The notes beneath the pieces are model-generated. The model saw only the letters and a list, made by a program, of their open reading frames with translations, was not told the DNA's origin and ran no database searches. This document shows, piece after piece, positions 39,469 to 49,474 of a stretch of DNA of 64,000 nt; position 1 is the first letter of the stretch, and each line of letters begins with the position of its first letter. The translations under genes were made by a program, and so were the position numbers. Source of the DNA: Pseudomonas sp. RC10 (lineage in GTDB: Bacteria; Pseudomonadota; Gammaproteobacteria; Pseudomonadales; Pseudomonadaceae); assembly GCF_038397775.1 (NCBI RefSeq), contig NZ_CP151650.1:2108001-2172000 (forward strand). Direction: 5' to 3'.

Positions 39469-40089
39469 ATGTCAGCCGTTCGCAGCAAGATCTGCGGGAT
39501 TACCTGCATAGAAGATGCGCTGGCCGCTGTCGATGCGGGAGCCGATGCCATCGGCTTCGTGTTCTACCCCAAGAGTCCACGGGCCGTCACGGCCGAGCAG
39601 GCGCAGGCGATCATCGCCCAATTGCCACCCTTCGTGAGTACCGTCGGGCTGGTCGTCAATGCCGAACGCCAGGCGCTCAAGGCCTTGCTCGATATCGTGC
39701 CCCTGGACCTCATTCAATTTCACGGCGATGAAACCCCCGAACAATGTGAGGGCTACCACCGTCCCTGGATCAAGGCCCTGCGGGTCCAGGCTGGCGACGA
39801 CATCGCCGCCAGTTGCGCGCTGTACGACAAGGCGAGCGGTATCCTCCTCGACACGTTTGTGGCTGGCGTGCCGGGTGGCACGGGCGAAACTTTCGACTGG
39901 GCATTGATTCCAAAACAGTTGAGCAAACCGATCATCCTGGCGGGTGGATTGACGTCGGCCAACGTGTCGCAGGCGATTGCTCAGGTTCGTCCCTATGCCG
40001 TGGACGTCAGTGGCGGGGTTGAGAAGTCCAAGGGGCTCAAGGATCACGACAAGATCCGGGCCTTCATGAGTGCGGTCCACGGGGCCTGA
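39469..40089 (+). CDS. trpF: phosphoribosylanthranilate isomerase
   Basis: 206 aa TIM barrel, third step of tryptophan synthesis. Catalytic Cys in KICGIT (residues 7-12), Asp in LDTFV region (near 126), and DVSGGVE phosphate-binding loop (near 180-186). Not with other trp genes: the truA-trpF-accD order is normal in Pseudomonas. 60 bp after truA. Confidence 0.95.
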   Translation: MSAVRSKICGITCIEDALAAVDAGADAIGFVFYPKSPRAVTAEQAQAIIAQLPPFVSTVGLVVNAERQALKALLDIVPLDLIQFHGDETPEQCEGYHRPWIKALRVQAGDDIAASCALYDKASGILLDTFVAGVPGGTGETFDWALIPKQLSKPIILAGGLTSANVSQAIAQVRPYAVDVSGGVEKSKGLKDHDKIRAFMSAVHGA

Positions 40090-40380
40090 CCGGTTTTTTC
40101 CGGTGGTGATGGCCACCGATGTGACGGCAGACAGGCGGTCGCCGTCCACTACCCTGCGACCACGGTTCGCGGGTCGCCAAAATTGAACGGGCGAAGACGT
40201 GCAAGCGTTTCGCTGTAAGCAGTTGAGGGCAGTGTCGACGAATGTGTCGTGGCAGCAGGTCAGGCGTTGGCGCCGATCGTTGCAGGACACTTCGCGACAC
40301 TGCACACGAATTTAGTTTAAAGGCATGCGCGTGGCTTCGATGCCACTGCGTTCTGGCCACCGGTACTGGAGAAAGAAAGC

Positions 40381-41301
40381 ATGAGCAACTGGTTGGTAGA
40401 CAAACTGATCCCTTCGATCATGCGTTCCGAGGTCAAGAAAAGCTCGGTACCTGAGGGCCTCTGGCACAAGTGTCCGTCTTGCGAGGCGGTGCTTTACCGT
40501 CCAGAGCTGGAAAAGACCCTTGACGTCTGTCCGAAGTGCAACCACCACATGCGTATCGACGCCCGCGCGCGCCTGAACATCTTCCTCGACGTCGAAGGCC
40601 GTCAGGAGATCGGTGCCGACCTGGAGCCGGTCGACCGCCTGAAGTTTCGCGACAGCAAGAAGTACAAAGACCGCCTGACCGCTGCACAAAAGCAGACCGG
40701 TGAAAAAGACGCGCTGATTTCCATGAGCGGCACCCTGTTGGGCATGCCGGTCGTGTGCAGTGCCTTCGAATTCTCATTCATGGGTGGCTCCATGGGCGCC
40801 ATCGTCGGTGAGCGCTTCGTGCAGGCCGCCAACTACGCGCTGGAAAAACGCTGCCCGATGATCTGCTTCGCGGCGTCCGGTGGCGCCCGCATGCAGGAAG
40901 CGCTGATCTCCCTGATGCAGATGGCCAAGACCTCTGCTGTGCTGGCCCGTCTGCGCGAAGAAGGCTTGCCGTTCATTTCCGTGCTGACCGATCCGGTCTA
41001 CGGCGGCGTTTCCGCTAGTCTGGCGATGCTGGGCGACGTGATCGTGGCCGAGCCGAAAGCCCTGATCGGTTTTGCCGGTCCACGCGTCATTGAGCAGACC
41101 GTGCGTGAAAAACTGCCGGAAGGCTTCCAGCGCAGCGAATTCCTTCTGGATCACGGTGCGATCGACATGATCGTTCACCGTCAGGAGCTGCGTCAGCGTC
41201 TGGGTAACTTGCTGGCGCAAATGATGGGTTTGCCGACGCCTAAATTCGTGGCGCCGAAACTTGAGCCGATCGTGGTGCCCCCTGCACCGGCCAACATATG
41301 A
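40381..41301 (+). CDS. accD: acetyl-CoA carboxylase carboxyltransferase beta subunit
   Basis: 306 aa. With AccA transfers CO2 from biotin to acetyl-CoA. N-terminal zinc ribbon CPSCEAV ... CPKCNHH (about residues 28-52) also binds mRNA/DNA in E. coli. The crotonase-fold core has [11 protein letters not shown] and [10 protein letters not shown] 291-bp gap precedes it, with GGAG just before the ATG; no convincing sigma-70 hexamers were found in that gap. Overlaps folC by 4 bp. Confidence 0.96.
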   Translation: MSNWLVDKLIPSIMRSEVKKSSVPEGLWHKCPSCEAVLYRPELEKTLDVCPKCNHHMRIDARARLNIFLDVEGRQEIGADLEPVDRLKFRDSKKYKDRLTAAQKQTGEKDALISMSGTLLGMPVVCSAFEFSFMGGSMGAIVGERFVQAANYALEKRCPMICFAASGGARMQEALISLMQMAKTSAVLARLREEGLPFISVLTDPVYGGVSASLAMLGDVIVAEPKALIGFAGPRVIEQTVREKLPEGFQRSEFLLDHGAIDMIVHRQELRQRLGNLLAQMMGLPTPKFVAPKLEPIVVPPAPANI

Positions 41302-42584
41302 CCGCACGCTCTCTGAGCGACTGGCTCAGCTACCTGGAGCAACTGCATCCGTCGGCCATCGACATGGGTCTGGATCGGTCGCGACAGGTGGCGCTGCAAA
41401 TCGGCCTGCGTCGTCCCGCTCCGCGTGTCATCACGGTGACGGGCACCAACGGCAAAGGCTCGACGTGCGCGTTCGTGGCATCGTTGCTTCAGGCGCAAGG
41501 CCTCAAGGTGGGCGTCTACAGCTCGCCACACCTGGTTCGTTATAACGAGCGGGTCCAGGTGCAGGGCGTCGAAGCCACCGACGAACAGCTGTGTGAAGCA
41601 TTCGACGTCATCGAGAAGGCGCGGGGCGATGTATCCCTGACCTACTTCGAGATGGGCACTCTCGCGGCGTTCTGGCTGTTCGAGCAGGCGGCGCTGGACG
41701 CTGTTGTACTGGAAGTCGGCCTGGGCGGGCGTCTGGATGCGGTGAACCTGATCGACGCCGACATGGCGTTGGTGACCAGCATTGGCGTCGATCACGCCGA
41801 ATGGCTCGGTAATACCCGTGAGTCAGTGGCGTTCGAAAAGGCCGGCATTTTCCGTGAAGGTCGTCCTGCGTTGTGCGGTGATATTGACCCCCCTCAGCCA
41901 TTGCTGGATCAAGCGAGCGCCTTGAAATGCCCGCTGTCGCTGCGCGGCACTGATTTCGATCTGACCCTCGGTGCATCGAGCTGGCACTGGTTCGGCACGG
42001 GTGCCGATGGCCAGCGTGTTGAATTGCGCGATCTGCCGCTGCTCGATCTGCCGATGCAGAACGCGGCACTGGCGTTGCAGGCTTACCTGCTGCTGGGCTT
42101 GCCGTGGCATGAGGTGTCGATCCGCCAGGCGCTATCAAATACGCAAGTGACGGGGCGTCTGGATCGCCGTTCGTTTGAATGGCACGGCAAGCCGCTGCAC
42201 GTCCTGCTCGATGTGGGTCACAACCCGCACGCGGCGGTGTTCCTCGCTCAGCGTTTGAATCAACGTCCGGTCAAAGGCAAGCGTCTGGCGGTCTTCGGCC
42301 TGCTCAACGACAAGGACTTGGACGGCGTGTTGAGCGAGCTGATCGCCTGTTTCGAAAGCTGGGCCGTGGCGCCGTTGCCAACCCCGCGCAGTCGCTCGGC
42401 ACAAGAGATTGCAGAGGCATTACAGAACCTTGGCGCCGTCGTGACGTCCTACCCCAGTGTCGCGCAGGCGCTTGAAGCGCAGTGCGCTCTCGCCACGGCT
42501 GACGACGAAATCGTTCTGTTCGGGTCTTTTTATTGCGTAGCCGAGGCCTTGGAATGGCTTGCTGGCGCGTCACGGAGGAAGTGA
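41298..42584 (+). CDS. folC: dihydrofolate/folylpolyglutamate synthase FolC
   Basis: 428 aa Mur-ligase-fold enzyme. ATP loop [14 protein letters not shown] (about residues 47-60), [12 protein letters not shown] (near 75-86), and [12 protein letters not shown] (near 138-149). Both synthase activities are usual for gammaproteobacterial FolC. Coupled to accD by ATGA overlap; dedD follows after 3 bp. Confidence 0.95.
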   Translation: MTARSLSDWLSYLEQLHPSAIDMGLDRSRQVALQIGLRRPAPRVITVTGTNGKGSTCAFVASLLQAQGLKVGVYSSPHLVRYNERVQVQGVEATDEQLCEAFDVIEKARGDVSLTYFEMGTLAAFWLFEQAALDAVVLEVGLGGRLDAVNLIDADMALVTSIGVDHAEWLGNTRESVAFEKAGIFREGRPALCGDIDPPQPLLDQASALKCPLSLRGTDFDLTLGASSWHWFGTGADGQRVELRDLPLLDLPMQNAALALQAYLLLGLPWHEVSIRQALSNTQVTGRLDRRSFEWHGKPLHVLLDVGHNPHAAVFLAQRLNQRPVKGKRLAVFGLLNDKDLDGVLSELIACFESWAVAPLPTPRSRSAQEIAEALQNLGAVVTSYPSVAQALEAQCALATADDEIVLFGSFYCVAEALEWLAGASRRK

Positions 42585-42587
42585 CAC

Positions 42588-43271
42588 ATGGCTTTGCTGG
42601 ATAAGGCGTACAAGCAGCGGATGGTCGGTGCCTTGGTATTGATTGCCATTGCGGTGATTTTTCTGCCGATGCTGTTTTCGCGTCAGGATGAAGCACGCCA
42701 TGTACAGGTGGACGCCCCGGCGGCACCTCAAGCGCCTGCCGCTGCGCAGATCAAGGTTGACCCGGTGGCGGTGCCCGAGCAGCAGCCGCTGCCGCAGGAG
42801 CCGGTGCCGAGCGACGAAGAATTGGCTCAGCCCACGCAACCGGTCAATCAGCAGCCGCCTTCGATGCCGATCGCTCCGGCGCCCACCAAGACTGCGCCGC
42901 AATCCAGGCCTGCGCCTGCTGCAAAACCGGCTGCTCCGGCGCCTGCACCAGCCCCCGCAAAAGCAACTGCTCCAGCACCTGCCGCGCCACCTGCGCTGGC
43001 TCAGGACACGAACCGTGTCGACGCGAACGGTCTTTCCATCACCTGGGCTGTTCAAGTGGCCAGCCTGTCGAACCGGGCGAACGCCGATGCGCTGCAGAAA
43101 ACGTTGCGCACCCAAGGCTACAACGCGTACATCCGGACGTCGGATGGCGTGAATCGTGTCTTCGTCGGGCCGTTGATCGAGCGCGCCGAAGCCGACCGCT
43201 TGCGCGACCAGCTCGACAAGCAGCAGAAGCTCAAGGGCATTGTGGTGCGCTTTCAGCCCGAGCATAAATAA
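42588..43271 (+). CDS. dedD: SPOR-domain cell division protein, DedD-like
   Basis: 227 aa. One transmembrane helix (about residues 10-27), a long Pro/Ala-rich periplasmic linker (about 40-138), and a C-terminal SPOR domain (about 147-223: WAVQVASLSNRANADALQ ... VFVGPL) that binds denuded glycan at the septum. Same position as E. coli dedD between folC and cvpA. Confidence 0.9.
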   Translation: MALLDKAYKQRMVGALVLIAIAVIFLPMLFSRQDEARHVQVDAPAAPQAPAAAQIKVDPVAVPEQQPLPQEPVPSDEELAQPTQPVNQQPPSMPIAPAPTKTAPQSRPAPAAKPAAPAPAPAPAKATAPAPAAPPALAQDTNRVDANGLSITWAVQVASLSNRANADALQKTLRTQGYNAYIRTSDGVNRVFVGPLIERAEADRLRDQLDKQQKLKGIVVRFQPEHK

Positions 43272-43288
43272 GAGGCAGGTTGCATGCC

Positions 43289-43376
43289 TGTAGGAGTCGG
43301 CTTGCTGGCGCAGGCGTCAGGTCAGGCAGCGCAATGCTGAATACCCATCGCTTTCGCCAGCAAGCCGGCTCCTACA
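43289..43376. repeat. REP pair, GGCTTGCTGGCG type
   Basis: TGTAGGAGTCGGCTTGCTGGCG mirrored by CGCCAGCAAGCCGGCTCCTACA, about 45 bp between. Between dedD and cvpA. Confidence 0.85.
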
Positions 43377-43475
43377 GGTTTCACCTTCAGCTTCAAACTT
43401 CGCGCTCAGACCCCATCGTTTGTCTTAATTGCCGCCCACCCACAATCCCTGCTTACCGCCGGGCGAGCGCTCTGC

Positions 43476-43481
43476 TAAAAT
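43476..43481 (+). promoter_or_regulatory. cvpA-purF -10 element TAAAAT
   Basis: TAAAAT followed by GCGCCGCC, about 30 bp before the GTG start of cvpA. No good -35. No PurR-like operator was recognised. Confidence 0.5.
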
Positions 43482-43511
43482 GCGCCGCCTCATCAGTCTG
43501 TAGGCTGCAAC

Positions 43512-44099
43512 GTGTCATTTACTCCGGTTGACTGGGCGATCATTGCGATTGTCGCCATCTCCGCTTTGATCAGTCTCAAGCGCGGCTTCGTCAAAGAAGC
43601 ACTGTCCTTGCTGACCTGGATCATCGCAGGTGCCGTAGCCTGGATGTTTGGCGGTTCGCTGGCCCAGTATCTGGTCAATTACATCGAAACACCTTCGGCG
43701 CGCGTGATTGCGGGCTGCACCATTCTTTTCGTCGCCACACTCTTGGTCGGCGCCATGGTCAACTTTCTTATCGGGGAACTGATTCGCGTCACCGGCCTGT
43801 CCGGGACCGATCGTTTTCTGGGCATGGTCTTCGGCGCCGCGCGCGGAGGCCTGCTGGTTGTGGTGGCGGTCGGGCTGTTGAGCCTGGGCCCGGTGCAACA
43901 GGATCAATGGTGGCAGCAGTCAAGGTTGCTGCCGCAGTTTGTAATGGTCGCTGACTGGTCGAAAAACCTGATTCTCGGGATGTCCAGCAAGTGGCTCGCC
44001 AGCGGGATCAGCGTACCTGTTGATATCCCGTTCAAGGATCAACTCCTGCCGTCGGTGACGCCGCAGGATGTGATCGGTAAATCCAGTTCCACTAAGTAG
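43512..44099 (+). CDS. cvpA: CvpA family membrane protein
   Basis: 195 aa with four hydrophobic helices in the first 130 residues; DWAIIAIVAISALISLKRGFVKE is the family start. Linked to colicin V export, envelope stability and bile resistance in enterics; mechanism unclear. GTG start. Twelve bp before purF. Confidence 0.92.
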   Translation: MSFTPVDWAIIAIVAISALISLKRGFVKEALSLLTWIIAGAVAWMFGGSLAQYLVNYIETPSARVIAGCTILFVATLLVGAMVNFLIGELIRVTGLSGTDRFLGMVFGAARGGLLVVVAVGLLSLGPVQQDQWWQQSRLLPQFVMVADWSKNLILGMSSKWLASGISVPVDIPFKDQLLPSVTPQDVIGKSSSTK

Positions 44100-44111
44100 G
44101 GGTTGTGTCGC

Positions 44112-45620
44112 ATGTGTGGCATCGTCGGTATCGTCGGCAAGTCGAACGTCAATCAGGCGCTGTATGACGCGCTCACCGTCCTCCAGCACCGCGGCCAGGA
44201 CGCTGCCGGTATCGTGACCAGCCATGACGGCCGGTTGTTCCTGCGCAAGGACAACGGTCTGGTTCGTGATGTGTTCCATCAGCGCCATATGCAGCGTCTG
44301 GTCGGGCACATGGGCATCGGTCACGTACGTTATCCAACCGCGGGCAGCTCGACTTCGGCCGAAGCCCAGCCGTTCTACGTCAACTCGCCGTACGGCATCA
44401 CCCTGGCGCACAACGGTAACCTGACCAACGTTGAGCAACTGGCCAAGGAGATTTACGAATCCGACCTGCGCCACGTCAACACCAACTCCGACTCGGAAGT
44501 GTTGCTCAACGTCTTCGCTCACGAGCTGGCCGTGCGCGGCAAGCTGCAGCCGACCGAAGAAGACATCTTCGCCGCAGTGACCGACGTGCATAACCGTTGC
44601 CGCGGTGGCTACGCGGTCGTGGCCATGATCACCGGTTACGGCATCGTCGGTTTCCGCGACCCGGACGCCATCCGCCCGATCGTGTTCGGCCAGCGTCACA
44701 CTGACGAAGGCGTCGAGTACATGATCGCCTCGGAAAGCGTCGCGCTGGACGTACTGGGTTTCACCCTGATTCGTGACCTGGCTCCGGGCGAAGCGGTGTA
44801 CATCACCGAAGACGGCAAGCTGCACACCCGTCAGTGCGCGACCAATCCGAAATACGCGCCCTGCATTTTCGAACACGTCTACCTGGCGCGTCCCGACTCG
44901 ATCATCGACGGCATCTCGGTCTACAAGGCGCGTCTGCGCATGGGCGAGAAGCTGGCTGACAAGATCCTGCGCGAGCGCCCTGAGCACGACATCGATGTGG
45001 TCATCCCGATTCCGGACACCAGCCGCACCGCCGCGCTGGAGTTGGCGAACCACCTGGGCGTGAAATTCCGCGAAGGCTTCGTCAAGAACCGTTACATCGG
45101 CCGTACCTTCATCATGCCGGGACAGGCGGCGCGGAAAAAATCCGTACGCCAGAAGCTCAACGCCATCGAGCTGGAGTTCCGGGGCAAGAACGTGATGCTG
45201 GTCGACGACTCGATCGTACGCGGGACTACCTGCAAACAGATCATCCAGATGGCCCGTGAAGCCGGCGCCAAGAACGTCTACTTCTGTTCTGCGGCCCCGG
45301 CCGTGCGCTTCCCTAACGTCTACGGCATCGACATGCCGAGTGCCCACGAGCTGATCGCTCACAACCGTTCCACCCAGGACGTGGCCGACCTCATCGGTGC
45401 CGACTGGCTGGTCTATCAGGACCTGACGGACCTGATAGAGGCGGTGAGTGGCAGCAAAAAGATCAAGATCGACAACTTCGATTGCTCGGTCTTCGACGGC
45501 AAGTACGTGACCGGTGACATCGACGAGCATTACCTGAACAAGATCGAACAGGCGCGTAACGACGCTTCCAAGGTCAAGACTCAGGCGGTGAGTGCGATCA
45601 TCGATCTGTACAACAACTAA
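44112..45620 (+). CDS. purF: amidophosphoribosyltransferase
   Basis: 502 aa. Committed step of purine synthesis. Cys2 of MCGIVGI becomes the N-terminal nucleophile of the glutaminase domain, which fixes the start at ATG 44112 (no propeptide). The PRPP loop [13 protein letters not shown] lies near residues 365-377. Follows cvpA as in E. coli. Confidence 0.97.
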   Translation: MCGIVGIVGKSNVNQALYDALTVLQHRGQDAAGIVTSHDGRLFLRKDNGLVRDVFHQRHMQRLVGHMGIGHVRYPTAGSSTSAEAQPFYVNSPYGITLAHNGNLTNVEQLAKEIYESDLRHVNTNSDSEVLLNVFAHELAVRGKLQPTEEDIFAAVTDVHNRCRGGYAVVAMITGYGIVGFRDPDAIRPIVFGQRHTDEGVEYMIASESVALDVLGFTLIRDLAPGEAVYITEDGKLHTRQCATNPKYAPCIFEHVYLARPDSIIDGISVYKARLRMGEKLADKILRERPEHDIDVVIPIPDTSRTAALELANHLGVKFREGFVKNRYIGRTFIMPGQAARKKSVRQKLNAIELEFRGKNVMLVDDSIVRGTTCKQIIQMAREAGAKNVYFCSAAPAVRFPNVYGIDMPSAHELIAHNRSTQDVADLIGADWLVYQDLTDLIEAVSGSKKIKIDNFDCSVFDGKYVTGDIDEHYLNKIEQARNDASKVKTQAVSAIIDLYNN

Positions 45621-45641
45621 TTCAGACAAGGAGTAGACGGC

Positions 45642-46853
45642 ATGACTCAGCAATGGGATGCCGGTCGACTGGACAGCGATCTGGAAGGCGTGGGTTTCGA
45701 TACCCTCGCCGTACGCGCTGGTCAGCACCGTACGCCGGAGAGCGAACACAGCGATCCACTGTTTTTCACTTCCAGCTACGTGTTCCGCACGGCAGCCGAT
45801 GCGGCCGCGACGTTTGCGGGCGAGCAGCCGGGTAACGTCTATTCGCGCTACACCAACCCGACGGTGCACTCCTTCGAAGAGCGCATCGCGGCGCTCGAAG
45901 GGGGGGAGCAGGCGGTGGCGACGTCCACTGGCATGTCGGCTATCCTGGCGACCGTAATGAGTCTGTGCAGCGCAGGCGATCACGTGCTGGTGTCGAAGAG
46001 CGTGTTCGGTTCGACCATCAGCCTGTTCGAGAAATATTTCAAACGCTTTGGTGTTCAGGTCGATTACGTTCCGCTGGCCGAGTTGTCCGGCTGGGACGCG
46101 GCGATCAAGCCCAACACCAAATTGCTGTTCGTCGAGTCGCCGTCCAACCCGCTTGCCGAGCTGGTGGACATTGCGGCGCTGGCTGAAATCGCGCATGCCA
46201 AAGGCGCGATGCTGGTGGTCGATAACTGCTTCTGCACCCCGGCCTTGCAGCAGCCGCTGCGCATGGGCGCGGACGTGGTGGTGCATTCGGCCACCAAATT
46301 CATCGACGGTCAGGGCCGTGCGATGGGTGGCGTGGTCGTCGGTCGCAGCGAGCAGATGAAAGAAGTCGTCGGCTTTCTGCGCACTGCCGGCCCGAGCCTG
46401 AGCCCGTTCAACGCCTGGCTGTTTCTCAAGGGCCTCGAAACCCTGAACATCCGGATGCGTGCACACTGCCAGAGCGCCCTTGAACTGGCGCAATGGCTGG
46501 AGCAGCAGGACGGTATCGAGAAGGTGCACTACGCCGGCCTCGAAAGCCATCCGCAGCATGACTTGGCCAAGCGTCAGCAAAAAGCGTTTGGCGCGGTGGT
46601 CAGCTTCGAAGTCAAAGGCGGCAAAGAGGGCGCCTGGCGTTTCATCGATGCCACACGCCTGATTTCGATCACGGCCAACTTGGGCGACACCAAGACCACG
46701 ATCACTCACCCGAGCACCACGTCCCACGGCCGTTTATCGCCGGCGGAGCGTGAAGCAGCGGGCATTCGCGACAGCCTGATCCGCGTGGCGGTGGGTCTGG
46801 AAGACGTGGCTGACCTCAAAGCCGATCTGGCGCGTGGCCTGGCCGCGTTGTGA
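45642..46853 (+). CDS. metZ: O-succinylhomoserine sulfhydrylase
   Basis: 403-aa Cys/Met-metabolism PLP enzyme. Makes homocysteine directly from O-succinylhomoserine and sulfide, the pseudomonad route. SRYTNPTV (about residues 67-74), and PLP Lys in VVHSATKFIDGQGR (near 211-224). AAGGAG upstream. Adjacent to purF, as usual in Pseudomonas. Confidence 0.94.
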   Translation: MTQQWDAGRLDSDLEGVGFDTLAVRAGQHRTPESEHSDPLFFTSSYVFRTAADAAATFAGEQPGNVYSRYTNPTVHSFEERIAALEGGEQAVATSTGMSAILATVMSLCSAGDHVLVSKSVFGSTISLFEKYFKRFGVQVDYVPLAELSGWDAAIKPNTKLLFVESPSNPLAELVDIAALAEIAHAKGAMLVVDNCFCTPALQQPLRMGADVVVHSATKFIDGQGRAMGGVVVGRSEQMKEVVGFLRTAGPSLSPFNAWLFLKGLETLNIRMRAHCQSALELAQWLEQQDGIEKVHYAGLESHPQHDLAKRQQKAFGAVVSFEVKGGKEGAWRFIDATRLISITANLGDTKTTITHPSTTSHGRLSPAEREAAGIRDSLIRVAVGLEDVADLKADLARGLAAL

Positions 46854-46856
46854 GTG

Positions 46857-47642
46857 ATGCCTGTGAATGAGTTAGTGGTAGAAGCCGCCGGTGTGCACAA
46901 CGGCCGCGTTGCCTTGGTGACAGGCGCCGCGCGGGGAATCGGGTTGGGCATCGCCGCCTGGCTGATCACTGAGGGTTGGCAGGTCGTGCTGACGGATGTC
47001 GATCGGCAGCGCGGCGACGCGGTGGCGGGTGTGCTGGGTGAAAACGCCTCGTTCATCGGCATGGATGTGTCCAGTGAAGATCAGGTCGCCAGTGGCGTCG
47101 CTGAAATACTGGGCATGTTTGGTCGCCTGGACGCGCTGGTCTGCAACGCGGCCGTGGCCGACCCTCGCAATACGGTGCTGGAAAGCCTCGATCTGGCCCA
47201 CTGGAACCGTGTGCTGGCGGTGAACCTGACCGGCCCTATGCTGCTCGCCAAGCACTGTGCCCCGTACTTGCGTGCCCACGGTGGCAGCATCGTCAACCTC
47301 AGTTCAACGCGGGCGCGGCAATCCGAGCCGGACACCGAGGCGTACGCCGCGAGCAAGGGCGGTCTGCTGGCGCTGACTCATGCGCTGGCGATGAGCCTTG
47401 GCCCACAGGTACGGGTCAATGCCGTGAGCCCCGGCTGGATCGACGCCCGTGACCATTCCAGGCGCCGTGCCGAGCCGCTATCCGACGCCGATCATGCGCA
47501 GCATCCGGCTGGCAGGGTAGGGACGGTGGAAGACGTGGCCGCGACCGTGGCGTGGTTGTTGTCGAAGAACGCCGGTTTCGTGACGGGGCAGGAGTTCGTG
47601 GTCGATGGCGGCATGAGCAAGAAGATGATCTACGTTGAGTGA
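46857..47642 (+). CDS. short-chain dehydrogenase/reductase
   Basis: About 261 aa. Cofactor motif [10 protein letters not shown] (near residues 21-30), NAAV, catalytic Ser in NLSSTRA, YAASK (near 162-166), and a C-terminal [15 protein letters not shown] at 46854 and ATG at 46857 are equally possible starts; both lie within 6 bases of the metZ stop. Substrate unknown. Conserved partner of metZ in Pseudomonas. Confidence 0.9.
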   Translation: MPVNELVVEAAGVHNGRVALVTGAARGIGLGIAAWLITEGWQVVLTDVDRQRGDAVAGVLGENASFIGMDVSSEDQVASGVAEILGMFGRLDALVCNAAVADPRNTVLESLDLAHWNRVLAVNLTGPMLLAKHCAPYLRAHGGSIVNLSSTRARQSEPDTEAYAASKGGLLALTHALAMSLGPQVRVNAVSPGWIDARDHSRRRAEPLSDADHAQHPAGRVGTVEDVAATVAWLLSKNAGFVTGQEFVVDGGMSKKMIYVE

Positions 47643-47647
47643 TGCAG

Positions 47648-47737
47648 CTGCGAGCTTCAAGCTGCAAGCCTCAAGTGAAAAGCGGACCTCAGCGTTCGCT
47701 TTTTTGCTTTTGACTTGCCGCTTGAAGCTTGCAGCTC
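47648..47737. repeat. imperfect inverted repeat, GAGCTTCAAGCTGCAAG type
   Basis: GAGCTTCAAGCTGCAAG on the left and a similar sequence in reverse complement on the right flank a smaller hairpin (AAAGCG ... CGCTTTTTT near 47679-47706) that can act as terminator for the SDR gene. A third dispersed-repeat type in the window. Confidence 0.65.
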
Positions 47738-47822
47738 AAAACTGCTTTTTTAAAAAAACTTCAATCAGGCTATTGACTTAGGTTCGGCACCTGCGTAAAT
47801 TTCGCGGCCTCAGCGAAGCAAA

Positions 47823-47898
47823 GGGTGATTAGCTCAGCCGGGAGAGCATCTGCCTTACAAGCAGAGGGTCGGCGGTTCGATCCCGTCATCACCCACCA
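47823..47898 (+). tRNA. tRNA-Val (TAC)
   Basis: 76 nt including encoded CCA. Acceptor GGGTGAT / ATCACCC, D-loop AGCTCAGCCGGGAGAGC, anticodon TAC in CCTTACAAG, T-loop GGTTCGATCCC. Confidence 0.97.
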
Positions 47899-47944
47899 TC
47901 GTTGAGAAGTTTCAAAGCACGCTGAAGGCTACTGAGATTCAGCA

Positions 47945-48187
47945 GGACGAAAGTCCACCACTGCGCAGCGGTAGTTCAGTCGGTTAGAATACCGGCCTGT
48001 CACGCCGGGGGTCGCGGGTTCGAGTCCCGTCCGCTGCGCCATATTTTCCAGATCAGACTTTCGAGTCTGGTTTGAGATTGAAAGCCAAGGCTTCGATCAG
48101 TGTTATATGAAACAAGTACACGAGACTTGTTTCGAAAGTGTTAACAGACGAAAGTCTGTGAAAAGAGTTAAACAGATGAAAGTCTGT
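47945..48187 (+). other. tetraloop hairpins in tRNA spacers
   Basis: GGAC-GAAA-GTCC at 47945-47956 (Val-Asp spacer). In the Asp-Asp spacer: CAGACT-TTCG-AGTCTG at 48054-48069; ACAAGT/ACTTGT at 48112-48130; ACAGAC-GAAA-GTCTGT at 48144-48159; ACAGAT-GAAA-GTCTGT at 48172-48187. All spacer hairpins bar one are capped by GNRA or UUCG loops. Confidence 0.75.
47965..48041 (+). tRNA. tRNA-Asp (GTC), copy 1
   Basis: 77 nt with CCA. Acceptor GCAGCGG / CCGCTGC, anticodon GTC in CCTGTCACG, T-loop GGTTCGAGTCC. Identical to copy 2. Confidence 0.97.
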
Positions 48188-48194
48188 GCGACAC

Positions 48195-48271
48195 GCAGCG
48201 GTAGTTCAGTCGGTTAGAATACCGGCCTGTCACGCCGGGGGTCGCGGGTTCGAGTCCCGTCCGCTGCGCCA
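48195..48271 (+). tRNA. tRNA-Asp (GTC), copy 2
   Basis: 77 nt, identical to the copy at 47965. Same strand; the three tRNAs probably form one transcript ending at the terminator downstream. Confidence 0.97.
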
Positions 48272-48313
48272 TACATAGCTTCAAGGCCCTTGAACTCCTT
48301 GAAGCGACAAAGA

Positions 48314-48338
48314 AAGCGACCTCAGGGTCGCTTTTTTT
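48314..48338 (+). terminator. terminator of the tRNA cluster
   Basis: AAGCGACC-TCAG-GGTCGCTT followed by TTTTTT; 43 bp past the last tRNA. Confidence 0.92.
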
Positions 48339-48404
48339 GTGCCTGCGAAAAGCAGCCCGTTGTTTCAGCGCTTATCATCCCGCCCAGTCCATGGAGAGCG
48401 AATC

Positions 48405-49358
48405 ATGCGGATTCTCGTCACAGGCGCCACAGGGTTCATTGGCACGCGGCTTTGCCAGGTGTTGATCGAACAAGGGCACACGGTCATCGGACTGTCCCGT
48501 CGAGGCAGTGGGACCGTTGCCGGTGTCGATTATCGTGCGAAGGATTTCATTGATACGCCCTCGCTGCAGGACTGCGTTGATGGCATGGACTGCATCGTGC
48601 ACCTGGCGGGCAGGGCGCATGTGATGGACCCACGCAATGACGCGCCGGAGCTATACCGGGAGGTCAATCACGAAGCCACTGTTCGGCTTGCACGGCTGGC
48701 CCTGGAAGCCGGGGTCAAACGTTTCGTGTTCGTCAGTACGATCCGGGTCAATGGCAATGCCTCCGAGCAGCAGCGTTTTACCGAAGCGTCGGCGCCGCGA
48801 CCGGTGGTGGCCTATGACCGCTCAAAGCTCGATGCCGAGAACGGTTTGCGTGCGCTGCTCGACGGAACGCCCACGGAATGGGTGATCATCCGCCCGCCAC
48901 TGGTCTATGGGGTCGAAGCGCTGGGCAATTTCCGAACCCTGCTCAAAGTGGTCGAAAAAGGCCTGCCCAGCCCGCTCTCGCAGGTGCGCAATGCCCGTAG
49001 CCTGATCTCCGTGGACAACCTCGCAAATCTGATCGCGCTCGCTATTCAGCATCCTGACGCCGCTGGCCAATTGTTCCTCGCCAGCGACGGCGCCGACGTT
49101 TCCACCCATCAGATCCTCGTCGCGCTGGCGCAGGGCATGCAAAAGCGGCTGTGGTCCATTCCCGTGCCGCCCTCGCTCTTGGCGTTTCTGTTCAGGCTGA
49201 TCGGCAAGGAGGACACCTACACGAAGCTGTGCGGTTCGCTGACGGTGGACTCCAGCAAAGCCCGCGAGGTGTTGAAGTATCGGCCCCACAACGACACCTT
49301 GGCCTCGCTGGCGCAGGTGGGGCGTGAATACCGTGCCAACCGACAGAGCCCGCGCTAG
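48405..49358 (+). CDS. NAD-dependent epimerase/dehydratase, WbpV-like
   Basis: 317 aa extended SDR. VTGATGFIGTRL (about residues 5-16), catalytic YDRSK (near 138-142; Tyr and Lys spaced normally). Closest to nucleotide-sugar 4-epimerases/4-ketoreductases such as WbpV of O-antigen loci. GGAGAG precedes the ATG. In many pseudomonads O-antigen genes lie beside a tRNA cluster, but no glycosyltransferase or wbpM follows here, so it looks isolated. Substrate unknown. Confidence 0.85.
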   Translation: MRILVTGATGFIGTRLCQVLIEQGHTVIGLSRRGSGTVAGVDYRAKDFIDTPSLQDCVDGMDCIVHLAGRAHVMDPRNDAPELYREVNHEATVRLARLALEAGVKRFVFVSTIRVNGNASEQQRFTEASAPRPVVAYDRSKLDAENGLRALLDGTPTEWVIIRPPLVYGVEALGNFRTLLKVVEKGLPSPLSQVRNARSLISVDNLANLIALAIQHPDAAGQLFLASDGADVSTHQILVALAQGMQKRLWSIPVPPSLLAFLFRLIGKEDTYTKLCGSLTVDSSKAREVLKYRPHNDTLASLAQVGREYRANRQSPR

Positions 49359-49474
49359 CGGCAGACTTTTCCTGCAGCACTCGTGGCAAAGGGCTGCTGC
49401 AGATCACTACGATAAATGCCATGATTGGCGGCTTGTTTAAAGCGGCGCTGATTTCGAACTTGGAGAGCTGGACC

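Noticed and set aside
40090..40380. Regulatory RNA before accD
   Set aside because: No strong stem plus T-run and no clear promoter; nothing supportable beyond a leader.
43920..46727. 935-codon open frame antisense to purF and metZ
   Set aside because: Covers two certain genes on the other strand; long antisense frames are expected at this GC content.
47823..48271. Integrated element using the tRNA cluster as attachment site
   Set aside because: The two tRNA-Asp genes are full, identical genes, not a partial direct repeat, and no integrase follows.
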